Part shown: piece after piece, positions 1-14,400 of the stretch
Position numbering within the stretch: position 1 is the stretch's first letter
How the letters are laid out: each line of letters starts with the position of its first letter
Source of the DNA: Adenophora triphylla var. japonica
Taxonomy: Eukaryota > Streptophyta > Magnoliopsida > Asterales > Campanulaceae
NCBI GenBank assembly: GCA_022495995.1
Contig: JAFEMH010001455.1
Coordinates: 1 to 64,000 of the forward strand
DNA length: 64,000 nt
Reading direction: 5' to 3'
The notes under the pieces: model-generated
Told to the model about the DNA's origin: nothing
What the model saw: the letters and a program-made list of their open reading frames with translations, nothing else
The model's database searches: none
Program-made: the position numbers and the translations under genes

Positions 1-2433
1 TTTAATATTTCAAAGGAAAAATTTCCAAGAGATGATCATGAGCTTCTCTTCAGACTCCTTGCAGTTCACACACACCAGTTAGCGCAATATGCATAGGCCG
101 ATGGAGCTGCAGTTTGTGGAACATGTTCGATATTTCAAAGAAAAAATTCCAAGAAGGGACAAAGTTTACTTTAGCTAGTAATATACTTGCCATTTCGATA
201 TTTCATGAAGCCAGTTTTAACCATCTCTTTCAGTATTAAAAGTGCTTGTGTTTGCGAAGAATAAGACTATGCATGTCTTTTTCATAGTCTTTTTGTTGGT
301 ATTGCCAAGATAGAAGTTAGGTATAATAATAAATATAGACTTTGAACAAGGACTTGTGGAAGGCTGTAGTTCGATACATACTAGAATGATGGTGTATATT
401 AAGATGGTTGTGACGAATAAAAAGGAGACTAATACAGTTTGCTACTTTGGAAGAGTGAAAATATCAATGTCAGTGGGGCTATGTTATGTCTAGGGGAAGA
501 CCATATCTAGCAAGGATAATGTTTAACTAGAAGAATATTACTACGTGTAATTTAACAAAGAACAAGGAGTCTTGCTTTGACATTACTGAATGCATGGTGA
601 AGCCATGTTTAAGAAATGGTTTATACCAATTTTGGTACATTTGTTATGAGGTTGTTTTGTTTTTGAAATTTGAGGCATTTGTGCAATCTTAAGATACTTC
701 TCCCCACTTTTCCAAGCCAAGATTGTGCAACTCTGGAGACGTTCAAGCCTATCATTAGATAATAGCTGACTCAATTGACAAAGTAGTGATGCCTTGCCAA
801 AGTAACATTTGAAGGCTATTGCTTAAGGTACAAAGACTCATCTGAAATTTACTTTGCAAAATCCTTTAGCTGAATGTAATTGTACATAGTTTTTGACCCC
901 ATTGAAAACATTTTCTGACTTCTTCACGAATTGCGTGATGAAGAATGTAGCAACCTCAAATAGTTTGCCCAGAGGGGTAATTGCTTTTAGTTTTATAGAT
1001 AGATTTTAGTTCATTACTACAAGGGTCAATTTCCTAAGGGGCTTCATTTAAAGGAGTTGTCTTGAGAGGAAGTTAGGTGCAAACAATGCTTAAGAAAGAA
1101 AATTGTACCTTGTGTATTTGCTAAGTTACCTTCTAGCCACATTTATTTAGTTGCTTGAGAATGCCTCCAACAATGTAGAGGCTCTGTTTAAGAAGTGTTC
1201 AGAGATAGGTGTAACCAAGCGCATGCTCTATAGCTAGGTGGTTTGAGCTCAAACTCCAATGCTTCTCCAACTCTTGCAAATTTGAATAACTGCTGAAAAC
1301 TGCTAATCTGTGAATGCGTTCCTTTTCACATTCATCAACCATAAAACTACTCGCAGTGAGTATGTCATCTATCTAAACCATCTAGATCCCACTGGCAAAG
1401 CCTAGCGTATTCACCTTTCACTCAATAATTAAACCCAGCGACTTGTTATGAAATCTGCATGAGTTCTTGCATATGTAAGATATTATCAAGCAGTTTGATG
1501 GGCACCAACAATCAGGAGAGGCCTATTTCATAGTTTTTTTTTCAAAAATTGTTATTTACTGGCAAAATAATTTTAAAGAAGGAAAACCATTAACACCCCC
1601 TTCCAAAGGAAAAAATACTCGTAAATGCAAGGCACCACTATAAATTAAAATTTCGTGCAGAAGATAGGCGTAAGCAATCATGGTCTGATGAGATCTGATG
1701 AAACCTGAGCATTATTTTAAAAAGCAAAAACCTCTGGTAAATAAAACATGATTTCCCTTGCATGAGGGACCCAAATACCTTCTTGGAATCCATATGAGAC
1801 TTGCTTCAAAAAGGCTATTTACTGGACATATAGTTTCCTACAGAAAGATTATTCATGTGGGATTGCTCCCTGCTTCCTTAAAGCACAATTTTTTTTTACT
1901 ATGATGAACTTTTTCTTTTTTGAACTCACTATGATGAATATATTTGAGATATATTTTACGCATCAGATCTGTGTAGGATAAGAATTTGAGTCCCAAATAT
2001 GTGGCTTTTTTCTTGTGTGTACATAACTGCCACTACTTTGTCTTTCAATGACTATACTGCCCTCAAATGTTAAATACGTTTGTTAACTTTTGTTTGTGAT
2101 TAATTGTGGCAGTGTATGAGGAACAGAGGCTACTGGATAATGAAAGTTGTACTTGCTTTGAAGTAAATAATAATTAGACATTGTAGATTCTCTCGGCAAC
2201 TTTAAGTGCTTACATACTTTCTTGTTCTTAAATTGTCATCTTTTACTCCTCTGACTAGTTACAAGATGGGCCGTTGGGCCTTCAACTTTTACATTTATTC
2301 CATGCATCAAATAGACAGGCTGAATCAAAGTTCAGTAGTATCATTTCCTCTGTCTTTAATGGTTTATAAATCAAGATGTATCAACTGAACTTCTTCCTCT
2401 CTTCCTTATAAGCTTATACTATTCTTTTGGCAG
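1..2433. other. No gene recognised; probably intron 1 or 5' flank of the EFR3-like gene
   Basis: No exon with protein similarity that I recognise lies here. The first recognisable exon of the EFR3-like gene starts at 2434 after a CAG acceptor. The conserved cysteine-rich first exon of that family (which ends in a basic SRQPVKRYKK-like stretch) is not visible in this stretch, so it is probably off-window. The sequence is AT-rich and low in coding signal. A weak reverse-transcriptase-like trace near 1340-1440 on the minus strand is too degraded to call. Confidence 0.5.
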
Positions 2434-5400
2434 GATGAAGAACCTAATGATCGTAAAATCAGCAAACTATGTGAATACGCTTCAAAGAATCCTCTACGTA
2501 TCCCGAAGGTTAAGCTGCTTTTGGTCTTAATTTGAAGCTCTGATGATGTGATTATGGTTTGCACCCAATTCAGTTGATTTAGCTACTTAGTGTTTTCACA
2601 CCACTCTTTTTTCTTATTCCTTTAAGAAAGTGTTGCAAAGGACATTGTTTTATCTTGTCCCGACTATGTTCCTACACTAGACGTCTCGTTTTTCAAATTT
2701 GCAATCATGATGATTACTGGATTGCCTTTTCTTGTTTGTTGTACCTTATAAAGTCCCCTTTCCTTTTCTTCTTTTTAAGAATCTTGCTGTTTTACTATGA
2801 TGAAGTAGGAAGCCATTACTGCGAGTATCTATTTTATGAGTTTGAGTTTTATGGTGGGGGTTTTGCTTGGGAGAGTTGTTTTTCGCACAATATCCACTTG
2901 ACATGGATGGATTCTTAGAGATTACCCATTTCATGCATTTACTTATTTTTGCTTTCACATATTTTTCTTGTTATTCTTGTATTGCTTAATATCATCTCCT
3001 CTTCCGTGGTTCACTTTACAAAGACCTCAGGCCATGCTTACTAGTTCCAGGATGAAACTCTACGTAGATATGTCTTCACTTTATTCCTTTTTCTTATCTC
3101 CTTTTCTGAAGCTACTGAACTCATATCCCTTGATTAAACTTGTGGAAAAAAGTGTTTACTCTACTCTCATCAACTTTAGTTGTTCAGGTTTGTCCAGTTT
3201 GGCCTCAGATATTCCGTCCGTCCGTCCTAACATAAATTGTTTTTAGATCAAAAGAACTGAAACATGCCTATGCTTTAAAATTTTCAAGAAGTTCTTTATG
3301 GAACCTCAATAACAATTAAGATAGTGCTTGATGAGGACCTTTGTTTAGTTACTGGAGGTTGACATGCTGCTTCTATTTTGATTCTTTATTATTTATATGA
3401 TCGGCAAGGCGTGGAACTGTGATAAGCATGCTAAGCTTGACCGCCTTATTGATTTGATAACAGGAATCTTTACAAGGAACTGTCCTGCAATGGCTGGAAT
3501 GTCATTTTGGCACTTTAAATTTGTCATCTCTGTGTTGATTAATCGTAATTTGTCTCCGTTTTCTGTTTTGGAGATTATTTCTATTCATACATTTGACTTG
3601 TACAAATTTTATGAGTGATTTCTTCTTCTATATGGTCTTTTGATTGGACATTGGACAACTTACCCCTTTTTAGCCTTTGTATTTGCTTTTCCGTGACCAA
3701 AAGATTTGACTACTTAGAGTTCTTTCTGCAAAAGTGAGCTTTGTTTTGTTCATCTTTTATTCTATGGACTGATACAACACAGAACACGCAAATTGTTGTG
3801 CCAATATATTCTTTTGACTTGTCTGGTCATTATGATCGCACATCAATGAAGTAGTTATTTTTATTGATTCATGTTCATTCGATGGGAAGTTTCACTCATT
3901 GATAGCATACAATTATTCTGCACTATAGGTTAAGCTTCTTGCTTTACATATTCCTCGTAGCTGTATATTCACTTACACCTCTCTTTGTCGGTTATTTTTT
4001 TTATGTGTCACATGGCAAGGAGATAGATAATATACTGGAGTAGAAACATTTATGTAGCGACCCCTATGGTGCTCGGACTCTTTGGTTTACCTCGCGGACC
4101 CTTGTCAACAACATTAAAATAGGAGTGTACGACACGGATACGGCGGGGTAAAACAAAGAGTCCGAGCATCGAGGCGACCCGAGCCTCGAAACCCGTTCGG
4201 CTATATAACCACCACACATTGACCCACTGAACACAAACATCTTGGGTCCACTTGATTTCCCATGCCCACCCAAAAGTCTATGGATGATGTTCGTGCCCAA
4301 TAGCCGTGGTTGGATGCTTATCTATCACGATCAAAATCCACATCTTTTGATGTGGGATGAGGGATATCACGCTTTACCACCTACCTATTAAAATAAAACA
4401 GTGTTGAAACATAGGGAACTAAGGAAGAGCTGTTTGCGGTGCTATACTATATGAATAGTAATACCGATGTAAGATCTCATCCATGGTACGTACTTGAGCA
4501 TTGAAGTTCACCTCTTTCCATCCCGTAATTTCTTAACTCCATTGCAAGTAGCATAGTTGTTAAAGGCTAGAGGCGGGCGATATGTACTTCGAAAAGGCGA
4601 AAGGCAAGGCGAGAGGCGGGCGGCAAAAGGCGAGCAAGGAGGAAAATAGAAAAAAAAATCAGTAAAAAATAGAATATATATATCTATATACACGCAACAC
4701 ATAAACAAAGCATAAAATGTGCTATGAACACTGAATAAAACATTAAATAAATTTCAAAATTCTCCATATAATATAATAGTATTTTAATATAGTTTAAACC
4801 TCAAATTTGAGACTTCTAACACAAAAGACGCATTTAATTAAATTACAAAGTTCAAATCAACAAAACATGTACAGTTTAAGCAAGTGAAATAAACGTAAAC
4901 CCTTAAAAATTATCAAGATAATAAATCAAGTTCTAAAGTCATGCCAAAGTAAATGAAAAATTGAAAAACAAAGGGACTCAAAAATAATGCAAAAAGCCAG
5001 AGGCGAGAGGCGGGCGGCAAAATGCGAGCAAGACGAAAGCTCGTGAAGAAAGGCGCGATCCGCCCGCCCGCTAAAAAAGGCGATTGACCACCCAAGTGCG
5101 CCAAAAGGGGAGACAAAGCGGGTCGCCTTTGACAAACTCATTGATAAGTGAGTCCAGCTTGATGTAAAGAATGCATATACACTTTGACCAATAACAAGTT
5201 AAGAGCTTTTTCTTGCAAGATAGAAAATATGGCAAAAGCTTTTTGTAATCCTTTACTTGGTGATAATGCCGCACCGTGATGAAGATGCATGCAAATGAAT
5301 TGATATCCTCATCTCGCACATGCGCACACCATATAAAAGGAAAACACCGTTATAATACTCGTTTGTCTTATGGTTTCACACGTACATGAACCTTTTTAGT

Positions 5401-8400
5401 CAATAAAATCTTCTTTCTACTCCCAGGACTTGCTAGAACACCCCTTTGCATGTGCCTGGGTCAACATATGTCGATGGAAAAAAAGGAAATGCTAAGGACA
5501 ATTCTGCCCAGTTTTGGGGTAAACATGCGCAGCGAAAGATTTAGCATAATCACAAAACCTAGCCACGAACCTCTCTTGTCTATTATGAATAGATTAGAAT
5601 TCATGAAGATAATTTACTAACTCTTTGCTGCAGTTTTTGCCTTTCGTACTACGTATTCGTAATCCAAGCTTGAATCGTAGATGAAACTTTGACTCTTCTC
5701 CTTGTTCTTCCTTATGACGAATCCACAAATCTGTAGGTCTTCAAGCTTCTTGAGCGTGATAAATCGAATCATCCTCTATTGGTAATCCACATGCCGAACC
5801 AACCAAGATCAATATCTTGCTTGGCATCGTGCTGGGGATGATCCTTGATTGTTGAAACTCTTTTCAACAATCTATGTGCCCATTGCCATGGAATGGTGTT
5901 TCTGACTCTTCGACTTCATAATCAAAATCAATGAATTAGTGTTCTCTATAAACCCTAATTTTTGTTTATGTTGGCACGAGGACAAAGGGTCTATTTAATA
6001 GTTTATAAATATTCCTAACTTTTAGGAAGAAAAACCCTAATCCAAGCCAAAATCGGGCTTTCCAAAGCAAAGAGGCACGAGTCGTCCCTACGGGCACGAC
6101 CTCGTGCATCACGAGTCGTCCCAAAAGGGCACTAGTCGTACTCTACGCCCTTTCCAGTCACTTGGCACGTAGTCGTGCCTGGTGCAATATCACTCGTGCC
6201 ATTGAAGAGCACGTAACGTTCGACCCCTGGTTACGAGTCGTTGACAATTTCCTCGGTTCCTTTAGCTTTTTCCAGATTTGAGTCATTTCTTCAATCCGTC
6301 TTCCGTGCTCGTGACCCTATAGGAATCTATATTTTATGTTGGTAGTGAGCTCGAAACATCGATCCTCACAAGATATAAGTGGTTCTCTAGTAAACCATTA
6401 TATCTACCCAATTAAATATAACACCAAAGCTTGATTCCTTGGATAGATCATTGTCACAATTCCTTTGTCACACGACGTCATATTGAACATAAGTCATGGT
6501 CCACGTCAACTTAAATTGTTCAATGCTTTCTCGACTCCGAATATTAGTCGATAATCTCAAGTGCCTTTGATCTCCATCAAATCTCTTGAGCGTGGCCACA
6601 CATTTCATCAACACAATTCATCGAGGGGCCCAAAGCAGTACAATTCCTCTTTACGAGAGACATATCCCTTCTCTGACTTATCATTCTTCCTTACAAGAAT
6701 TCAGTTCAATTCGCTGACAACATAGCCCTTATCGCTATCCTTTTAAAGATAGTGTTAGACTTACATAAAACACAACGCTCATCATGTGGAAGATGATGAT
6801 AATCTCAGTGTACTAAGGATTCTAATGACACGTTTAACTATCATGAGATTTAATCATGACATATATGCACCATAGTACCATGCTCATAAATCTCATAGAT
6901 GGGTCAGTCCCAGGAACCTTGCTTCTCTAACAAGTACCTATAAAGCGTAATGTGCATCCCCTACGCATGATAGATCATCTATATGATTATCCATTATCAA
7001 CTTATACTAGTTATTCACAATAACTAGGGACACAAAATATTATAACATATAATACTCAAGATAAACATTCTCTATTATAAATGGTAAAGACGATTACATA
7101 ACGGTATTAGTTATGAGTCAAAATAACTATAAGCCTAGGGCATAACACCAACAAATTCATACTTCTTTTGGTCCCTAAATGAATGTCCAAGTTTAATTTT
7201 GAGAGACATTTTAACCAAAATGTTAAACTTAAGCATCTTTTGTAACAATAGTACATAAAAACCCTTACATCTCACTCATATTGCATCTCAAGTCTAAGTG
7301 TAAATTAGAACTTGTTGTAATGATAAGAGAGGATTTAGTAACCTCTAAAAAAATTGGACATTTCATTTTGGGAATAAAAAGTAATGAAGATTTGGACATT
7401 CATTTTAGTGGACGGAGGGAGTAATTTTTTTCTAAAAGTTATCTCATATCTAAGCACAACTAAATGATGACTTTTGGCATGCTTGATGCATGGAGATGGT
7501 TTCTCTTCAGAAATGTTATTTACTTATAAAAAATTATACCCTGCTGTCATATTTCTCCCATTATAGAACTTAGTTATATTCTTGCCTTATTGATGGAATT
7601 CCTAATTATTATTGTCAGATAACTAGCTCTCTTTGAGCAAAGGTGCTATCGGGAACTGAGGAATGAAAACTATCGGACATGTAAAAAGTTGTCATGTTAA
7701 TCTACCGGAAATTGCTGATATCGTGTAAGCAGCAAATGTGAGTTCTTCTTTTTTTTTTTTAATGCTAAGTAGGTGCACATTGGGAGTCTGTTGTCTCTCA
7801 CTGAATTCTTGGGATATTGGTAATCAGAAATGCTTAACTACTTCACTGGTATATGGCATTTATATAGATACCACTAATACCTGGTGCTCGTACTAGTAAA
7901 AGTTCTTTAGCTAGAATCCTTCTTTTGTCTTAAATAACTACTTTATTGTATTCGATTTCATATTTTAAATTTATGCATAAGTTAAGAACTTAATGTGAAA
8001 AAAGCATTGGAGAGCACAGATGTCAAATAAGTTACTATGTGCTAAATCTAAAAACTATTTGTAGTACATTTAAGAGTGCCATAAAATATTGGGATGCTGC
8101 GGTAGTTGACATCATTAACAATTGTAGCTTCTTTGTGTGCTGCACAAATATTTTGTGGTTTAGTTGTTGCCGTTGTTGTGTTCAGCTGTGAAGTGAAACA
8201 ACATAGTGCTCAGACTACAGAAGTTTGTTGCTTGGTATATTTATTTCCCATTACTTTGAAATATATGTGTTATACCTTATCATGGACGAAGATGCTGGGT
8301 TTGAGCAATAATGGTGCAACTTGTTACTTCCAATCGTACATAACATCAACACATGACCATATAGGGCGGTATGAAACGAGCCTGCTTAGGGATGCATCAC

Positions 8401-11400
8401 AGTATTTTCGTTGCCCAAGTGGACTTAGGAAGCTTTCACGGTGTTGTGGGGGTGGAATCAGGGAAGAAGTTCTCTATCTCTTTCATATGTGACCTGAGAC
8501 CTCATCCTAGTGGCCCTTGTAGCACTAAGTGGAATGAAGCTTTGCTTCCAGCCACTAAATTGAACTTCTCAGTGTTGCCTAGATATTTACCAAAGGGCTG
8601 TTTTCCCTTCGAGCTGTGCTACTCAGGTAATGCTCTTGCCTCTGGTCATCTAGGAGAATGGGATGTAAAGAGGAACAGGGCTTCTTGTTGTGTTGATGAT
8701 ATGTTTTCCGTTTCTGAATTCTGATTGGATAAGATGCTTTCTAGTGAGAAAATCTTATGGTTGCTCATCATAGGTTGAAGACCCTCTATGATACACAATG
8801 CCTTTTCTTAATTTCCAAGATAGTGATCAACAGGAAACATCAGAAGATTGCTCCTACTAATGGCTCTGGAGTTTACCTCCAAAAGGGTCCTCACCCAACT
8901 TAAAGGAGGATCAAATCTCTGGGGATTAACACCCAAGATTTAGGAATAGATACTTGGCAGGACTGAATTTCCTGTTGGTATTTGCGCCTAGTAAGTATTC
9001 AATATCATGGAGACCTTTTTTTTTTTTTTTATGTATTTTCAATAGCAGCAGTTGCCAACAAGGCTATCTTGGAATTCTTCCCCTGCTAGAATATGCATCT
9101 CTTATTTCCTCTCCTACCTACATCTCCTGATATTGGCTTTAACTGACATAGTTTAAACTTGGGGGACTGTGACATAGTTTAAACTTTGGGGGACTGTGAC
9201 ATGCTGTCTGGACTGCAGACATACACACATGACACATTTCAAGAGCCGTGCACTTGATCAATACTTAGTATTAGCCTTTGCCGCATATGAATGTCCATTT
9301 TTGCTCTTGATTCATTAAACAAAAATAGACATTCATTTTGAAGGAGGGAGAATTCTTAATTATCTGAAGTTTTCTCTTATCCATTTGTTTTCTTTTCCTT
9401 TTTTCTACTTTTATTTTTCTCTATCCATCAGATCTTCATTTGCAATGCTATATAGTTTTTGAGGACTGATTCAATCATGCATGGCAGGCCACTGTTTGCA
9501 GGAAGCTTATTTAGCATCATACATAGCATTATTGGATCAATCAGGACAGGATATGGGAAATACGCGTTATCGGATGTCAGGCTCTCTTTGTACTTGGTGA
9601 CTAATCAGGCAGGGTTTTTTTTATCATGTTTTCGGATAAATACTCTATTCTTTGTAGAAATGGGCTCTCTGTGATAGGCTGACAAGCTTGATCAGAAAAT
9701 GTTTTCTGATTCTTGCAGAAGGAATAGTAATTTGGATATGTTCAACTTTGAAGGCTTTGATTCCAAAATTATGTGTTCTAGTCTCAAGAGATACGGGAGA
9801 TGATGAAAGGGTGCTTCATTTGCGACTCTGCTGGTCTTCAAACTCTCTCTTCAATGGTAAACTGCCCCATAAATGCAAGTATTCACAGTTTTCATTTCAG
9901 AAATATTTTTTAAAAAAGGGATCAAAGAACTAGATTTTTACTATTCATTCATACCGGATGCATTAAACTACTTAAATGACTACAAATAGATAAATTGGAT
10001 ATTGCACGAGGTAACAATATGACCGTATGTTGTTTTTTATTTTTTCAATTAGTCTTATTGCATATGGGCAGATAGATCATACAGAGTCAGCTTCCCGTTG
10101 AATGATAAATGCCATTTACAATAAAGTTTATTAATTTTAAAGCTGATTTCGTCAGCAAGCTCTTGGAAAATTTCAACTCATATGTCATCAGTTCCTTTTG
10201 AAGTATTTGTTTGTATATGGGACTACATACATGATACATGATTTTTTTATTTAACTTATTCTGAAGTTGCCGTGCAGTAATGGCTTAAACCTGTAAGGTC
10301 TCAGTGGATTAGAGGTTTTGGAAAACATGATACTTTCAAATGTGGTAACTGTATGGTTAAAAATTATTCTACTTCTGGTCTCCCATGGTATCCTTGGGCC
10401 TTGCCTGAGACTAATCCGTCGAGGTAATGTAGGGTTAACGCATGTAGGAAGTATTTCCTAAATTCGGTCCCTCATGAATCTTAATATACAAGAGAATTTT
10501 TATACTTGGAAGGTGTGTAGTGCATATCATTATAGCTATAGGCGAGGTGTTAATGATCCTCATTGTGCTGGGACTTGGAGTTATCATTTTCTTGTAAATT
10601 TATTCATGTGATTGTTTCATGGTATTTTAAGCTAACGTGTTCCTGTTCAATGCGATATATGATTGGGTTTCAATATCTATGATATCTTGTTTGATGGTTA
10701 ATTAGTAATTTCTTGGTTAAATATACTTTCTAGATTGGGTTTGATATCTGTTACTTTGGTATTCATTTATCCAACTACCATTTGCCGTATGTAGTAATCT
10801 AAAAATATTTTCGGAAACTCAGATAAGACTCTCACTATGCTGCAGATTTGGTTCATGAGCGAATTCTCCAATATGTCAGCTGAATTTGATAATGTAAGTC
10901 AACTATTACTGATTGTATATTTTGTGTGGTAAGAGTTTCATTTTTTAGTATTTCATATTAGTCACTGTCAAATTATCATTGTAGCTATGCCATCTATCTT
11001 GCAAGGGCTTCTTCTTGTTATAACATTGGCTAATAGGCAATATAATTTATGATGAATAAATTTAAATCCGTGAATTATCTTTAGCTTTAAAATTTTTGTA
11101 GAATAAAATGCAAACATTTTATCTGCCAAAATTTCTAGCGTATACCAAGTTTTTCAGATAGTGTCTCTTACTGTAATCACCGTTGAATAGTTGCTAATTA
11201 TAAAAGAAGTAGTTCACGGTTTGTTTCTCTCCTTCTCTTTCTGACAGCAATATGACATGTTTTATTTCTTTTGGTATTTGTTTCATGTTACAGGTTGTCT
11301 CTGTAGTTTTGGAAAATCTAGGGACTAGAGAGAAGCCTCATCATCTTGACCATGATAATCAAGCTAGAGAAAATAGTACAGTGCCAGAAGTAAATAAAGT

Positions 11401-14400
11401 GGAAGACTCTGTTCCTCCATCAGCAGATGCCATGTCGAGGGCAACTTCTTGGAGGAGGATTGTGACTGATAAAGGAGAAATTAATGTGGCCGTGTAAGTT
11501 TTTCTTCCAATTCATATAGCAGAGTGCAATTGTGTTTCCCAAATATGTTTAGACTGTATCATCCCACTGAAATTGTTGTTTTTAAACAGGGATGATGCTA
11601 GAAGCCCCACCTTTTGGTCCCAGGTTTGCCTGAATAACATGGCTAAATTAGCCAAGGAGGCTATAACTGTTAGGCGTATTCTCGAATCCCTATTCCGCCA
11701 TTTTGACAATAACAATCTGTGGTCTCCTGAAGATGGACTTGCCATTTCTGTATTATTGGACATGCAGTTAGTAATGGAAACTTCTGGTACTTGACTTCAT
11801 CGTAGAAATCATTCTTCTGTTTATGTATCGTTTTTACTAAAAAAAATCTTGGGAAATGCTAACCAGTGTCCCTGGGCCCCTTGTGAGGAGTTTGTTTATA
11901 GTAATTGATAGCATTGAAAGTTAGTGCACTGGATAAATTTATCAATGAGCTGGTGCATGTTTCCGATGCATAATACTCCTCCATCCCAAAATGACTGTCC
12001 AAAAACATATCAAATTTGCTTTGATCAAGAGCAAATTTGAATTTTTATGGACATTCAGTTAGGGACGGAGGGAGTAGTACTTAACTTTAATTCTTAATGA
12101 GTGGCCTAGGGTCATGATCATATTAAAAAAAAAATCATCCAAAGATAAGAAATGGCTCCTCAGCAGAACTCTTTCTTAATCATATTTAGTCTTTTTTTTC
12201 TTCTATAGTCCCTAATCTAGGCGCATATGTCAAGCAGTCTAGCATATGCCTTGCTAATGATATTGCTGGTTTTCACATTTGCAGGGCAGAACACTCACTT
12301 CCTATTGTCCTATTTAATCAAGCACCTTGATCACAGAAATGTCCTAAAAAGCCCCAATATGCAAATAGAAATCGTCGATGTTGCAACCTGTCTCGCTCAG
12401 AGAACGAAGATGCAAGCATCCGTTACTTTAGTCAGTGCAGTTAGTGATATGATGAGACACCTACGGAAAAGCATACACTGCTCGCTTGACGATTCAAGCC
12501 TGGGGGAGGAAGTGATCCAGTGGAACAGGAAATTTCAGGATGCAGTTCATGAGTGCCTCGTGCAGTTGTCACGTAAGGTGACCTGAAGTTTTGCTTATTC
12601 TTTCTATGCATATATAATTCCCCCTTTCACATGATTACCCTGGATTGTTATAGTAAGATTCTTTTTTATTTTACTTATTTTTAGAAGAATTTCAGCTAGA
12701 TTTCTGCATGATTCATTTTCTCAATAATAACGCCATTAGCCCCTCACTTAATTCAAGTGTCTTTGCATGAGGGATCTTTATAGGGGTGGAAATGGTTTAT
12801 TCATGGGTTATTCATCAAGACTTTTACACTTCTTTGGACTTTTGTATAACATTGTAATAGTCAGAATCAATCATTGTAAAGTCTTATTGATAACCCGTGG
12901 ACAAGCCATTCTCGCCCCTAGATATTTATCAACTCATTTTTTTCCCTTGTCAATCATCTTATTATCTTTATATGGTTTCTCTTATCCAAGTGTTCTTGCA
13001 CATATTTTCAAGAACGGAGGTCCTGGACATCCTAATATCTTTCTTGTTAAGTAATGATCAGTCAAAACTGATCTCATTTTGTAACTAAATAGGTCTCATA
13101 TCCATGTGTATTTATGCTTCTAGGGAAATATGACAGTGGAGTTCTATGAAAGCTTGTTTGGCAGGTTGCTGTTTCAGAGTAGTTTGTGGAACGGTAACTG
13201 CACTGTCAAAAAAATCTTCCACATTTTGAGTCATTATCTGATTGCTATCGTCAATCCAATTTTTCCATGTACAAAGGGTTGTAGAAGAAAATCTAATTTA
13301 TCGAATTTCTAGGAACTCCAAAGTAAATAATAGACAGGATGTAACATGATTTCTGTTTGCAATTTGGCCATTTCTGTTCTGGGACATTGCAAAGAGAACT
13401 TGCAGTATATACAGATTTCAGTTTCATCTAGTGTTTCTTGTTTCTTGTTAAATGGAAAATCTTTTAGTACCAAATGCACCTTAGGAAGCCAAGCGCGGTG
13501 GATTTTAATGCATATGGCGAAGGGTAGCTTGCTGGACTCCTGCTTCCTATTTACCTTTCTGTTGGTGGAATAGTGGTGCTATGCTTTGGCAGAATGAAGG
13601 AATTTGTTTTCATTTCTTGAAGAATCAACATGAGAAAGTCTGGGGTTGATATAAAGGTGTATTTGGACATTTTCCTCTTTCTCCTTGGTTCTTCATTGGC
13701 TAGTAGTACAAAGTATCGTTTATTTTCCCTCTGTCCTGGATTAAATGGTTGTAACTTTGTAGGGGATGGGGTTGGTGCGGCAAGCAAAGGTTGGCATGTT
13801 TTGTTGTGCTGTGATTCTTTTTGTCATTTGGTTCTTACAGACATCGAGGACCACAACAAGTTTAGGTGTTAGCTCTTCCTTTTCCTTTCTTGCGTGAGGG
13901 ACAGATTCTATAGACCATGTAGGCTTGGATCAAATAACTTCCAGAGATGTTGCGATCTCCAGTTAGCTGAAATTGGAGTGGGCTCCTATAATAGTGTAGT
14001 TCTGTCATTTCTTCCCACTTTATCTTCCTTTGGAGAATCCTTTTTTTCTTTTACTTTGTATCTTTAATCTGATTTTTGATCAATTAGTTTCTTCTTTATG
14101 AATCTGGAATATGGTAAATACAGATGCTTTTTGAAATATAGGTTGGCGATGCTGGCCCTATTCTTGATGTGATGGCTGTGATGCTGGAAAGTATATCAAA
14201 TATTACGGTTATGGCCAGAAACACCATTGCTGCTGTTTATCGTACTGCTCAAATAATCGCGTCTATACCTAATTCATCATATCAAAATAAGGCAAGGATA
14301 GTCTTCAATCTATACCATTCGCCAATATTTACTCATGATTTTTCACCTTCCACTTTTATTTTTATTTCCTGCTCCACAGGCTTTCCCTGAGGAATTATTC

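Noticed and set aside
1330..1450. Minus-strand IDDILTASSF-like reading resembling the copia reverse-transcriptase active site
   Set aside because: Only a dozen residues, with a stop beside it and no second RT motif nearby; too weak to annotate.
8106..8724. Two overlapping plus-strand open frames of about 120 codons
   Set aside because: No similarity that I recognise; they lie in an intron of the EFR3-like gene with no splice or start context.
9288..9350. Possible degenerate Stowaway (AATGTCCATTTT ... GACATTCATTTTGAAGGAGGGAG)
   Set aside because: Only one end resembles the CTCCCTCCGT terminus and no TA duplication could be placed.
13130..13872. Several open frames of 60-80 codons between exons 12285-12577 and 14142-14291
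   Set aside because: The flanking exons join in frame and match consecutive family sequence, so this is intron.
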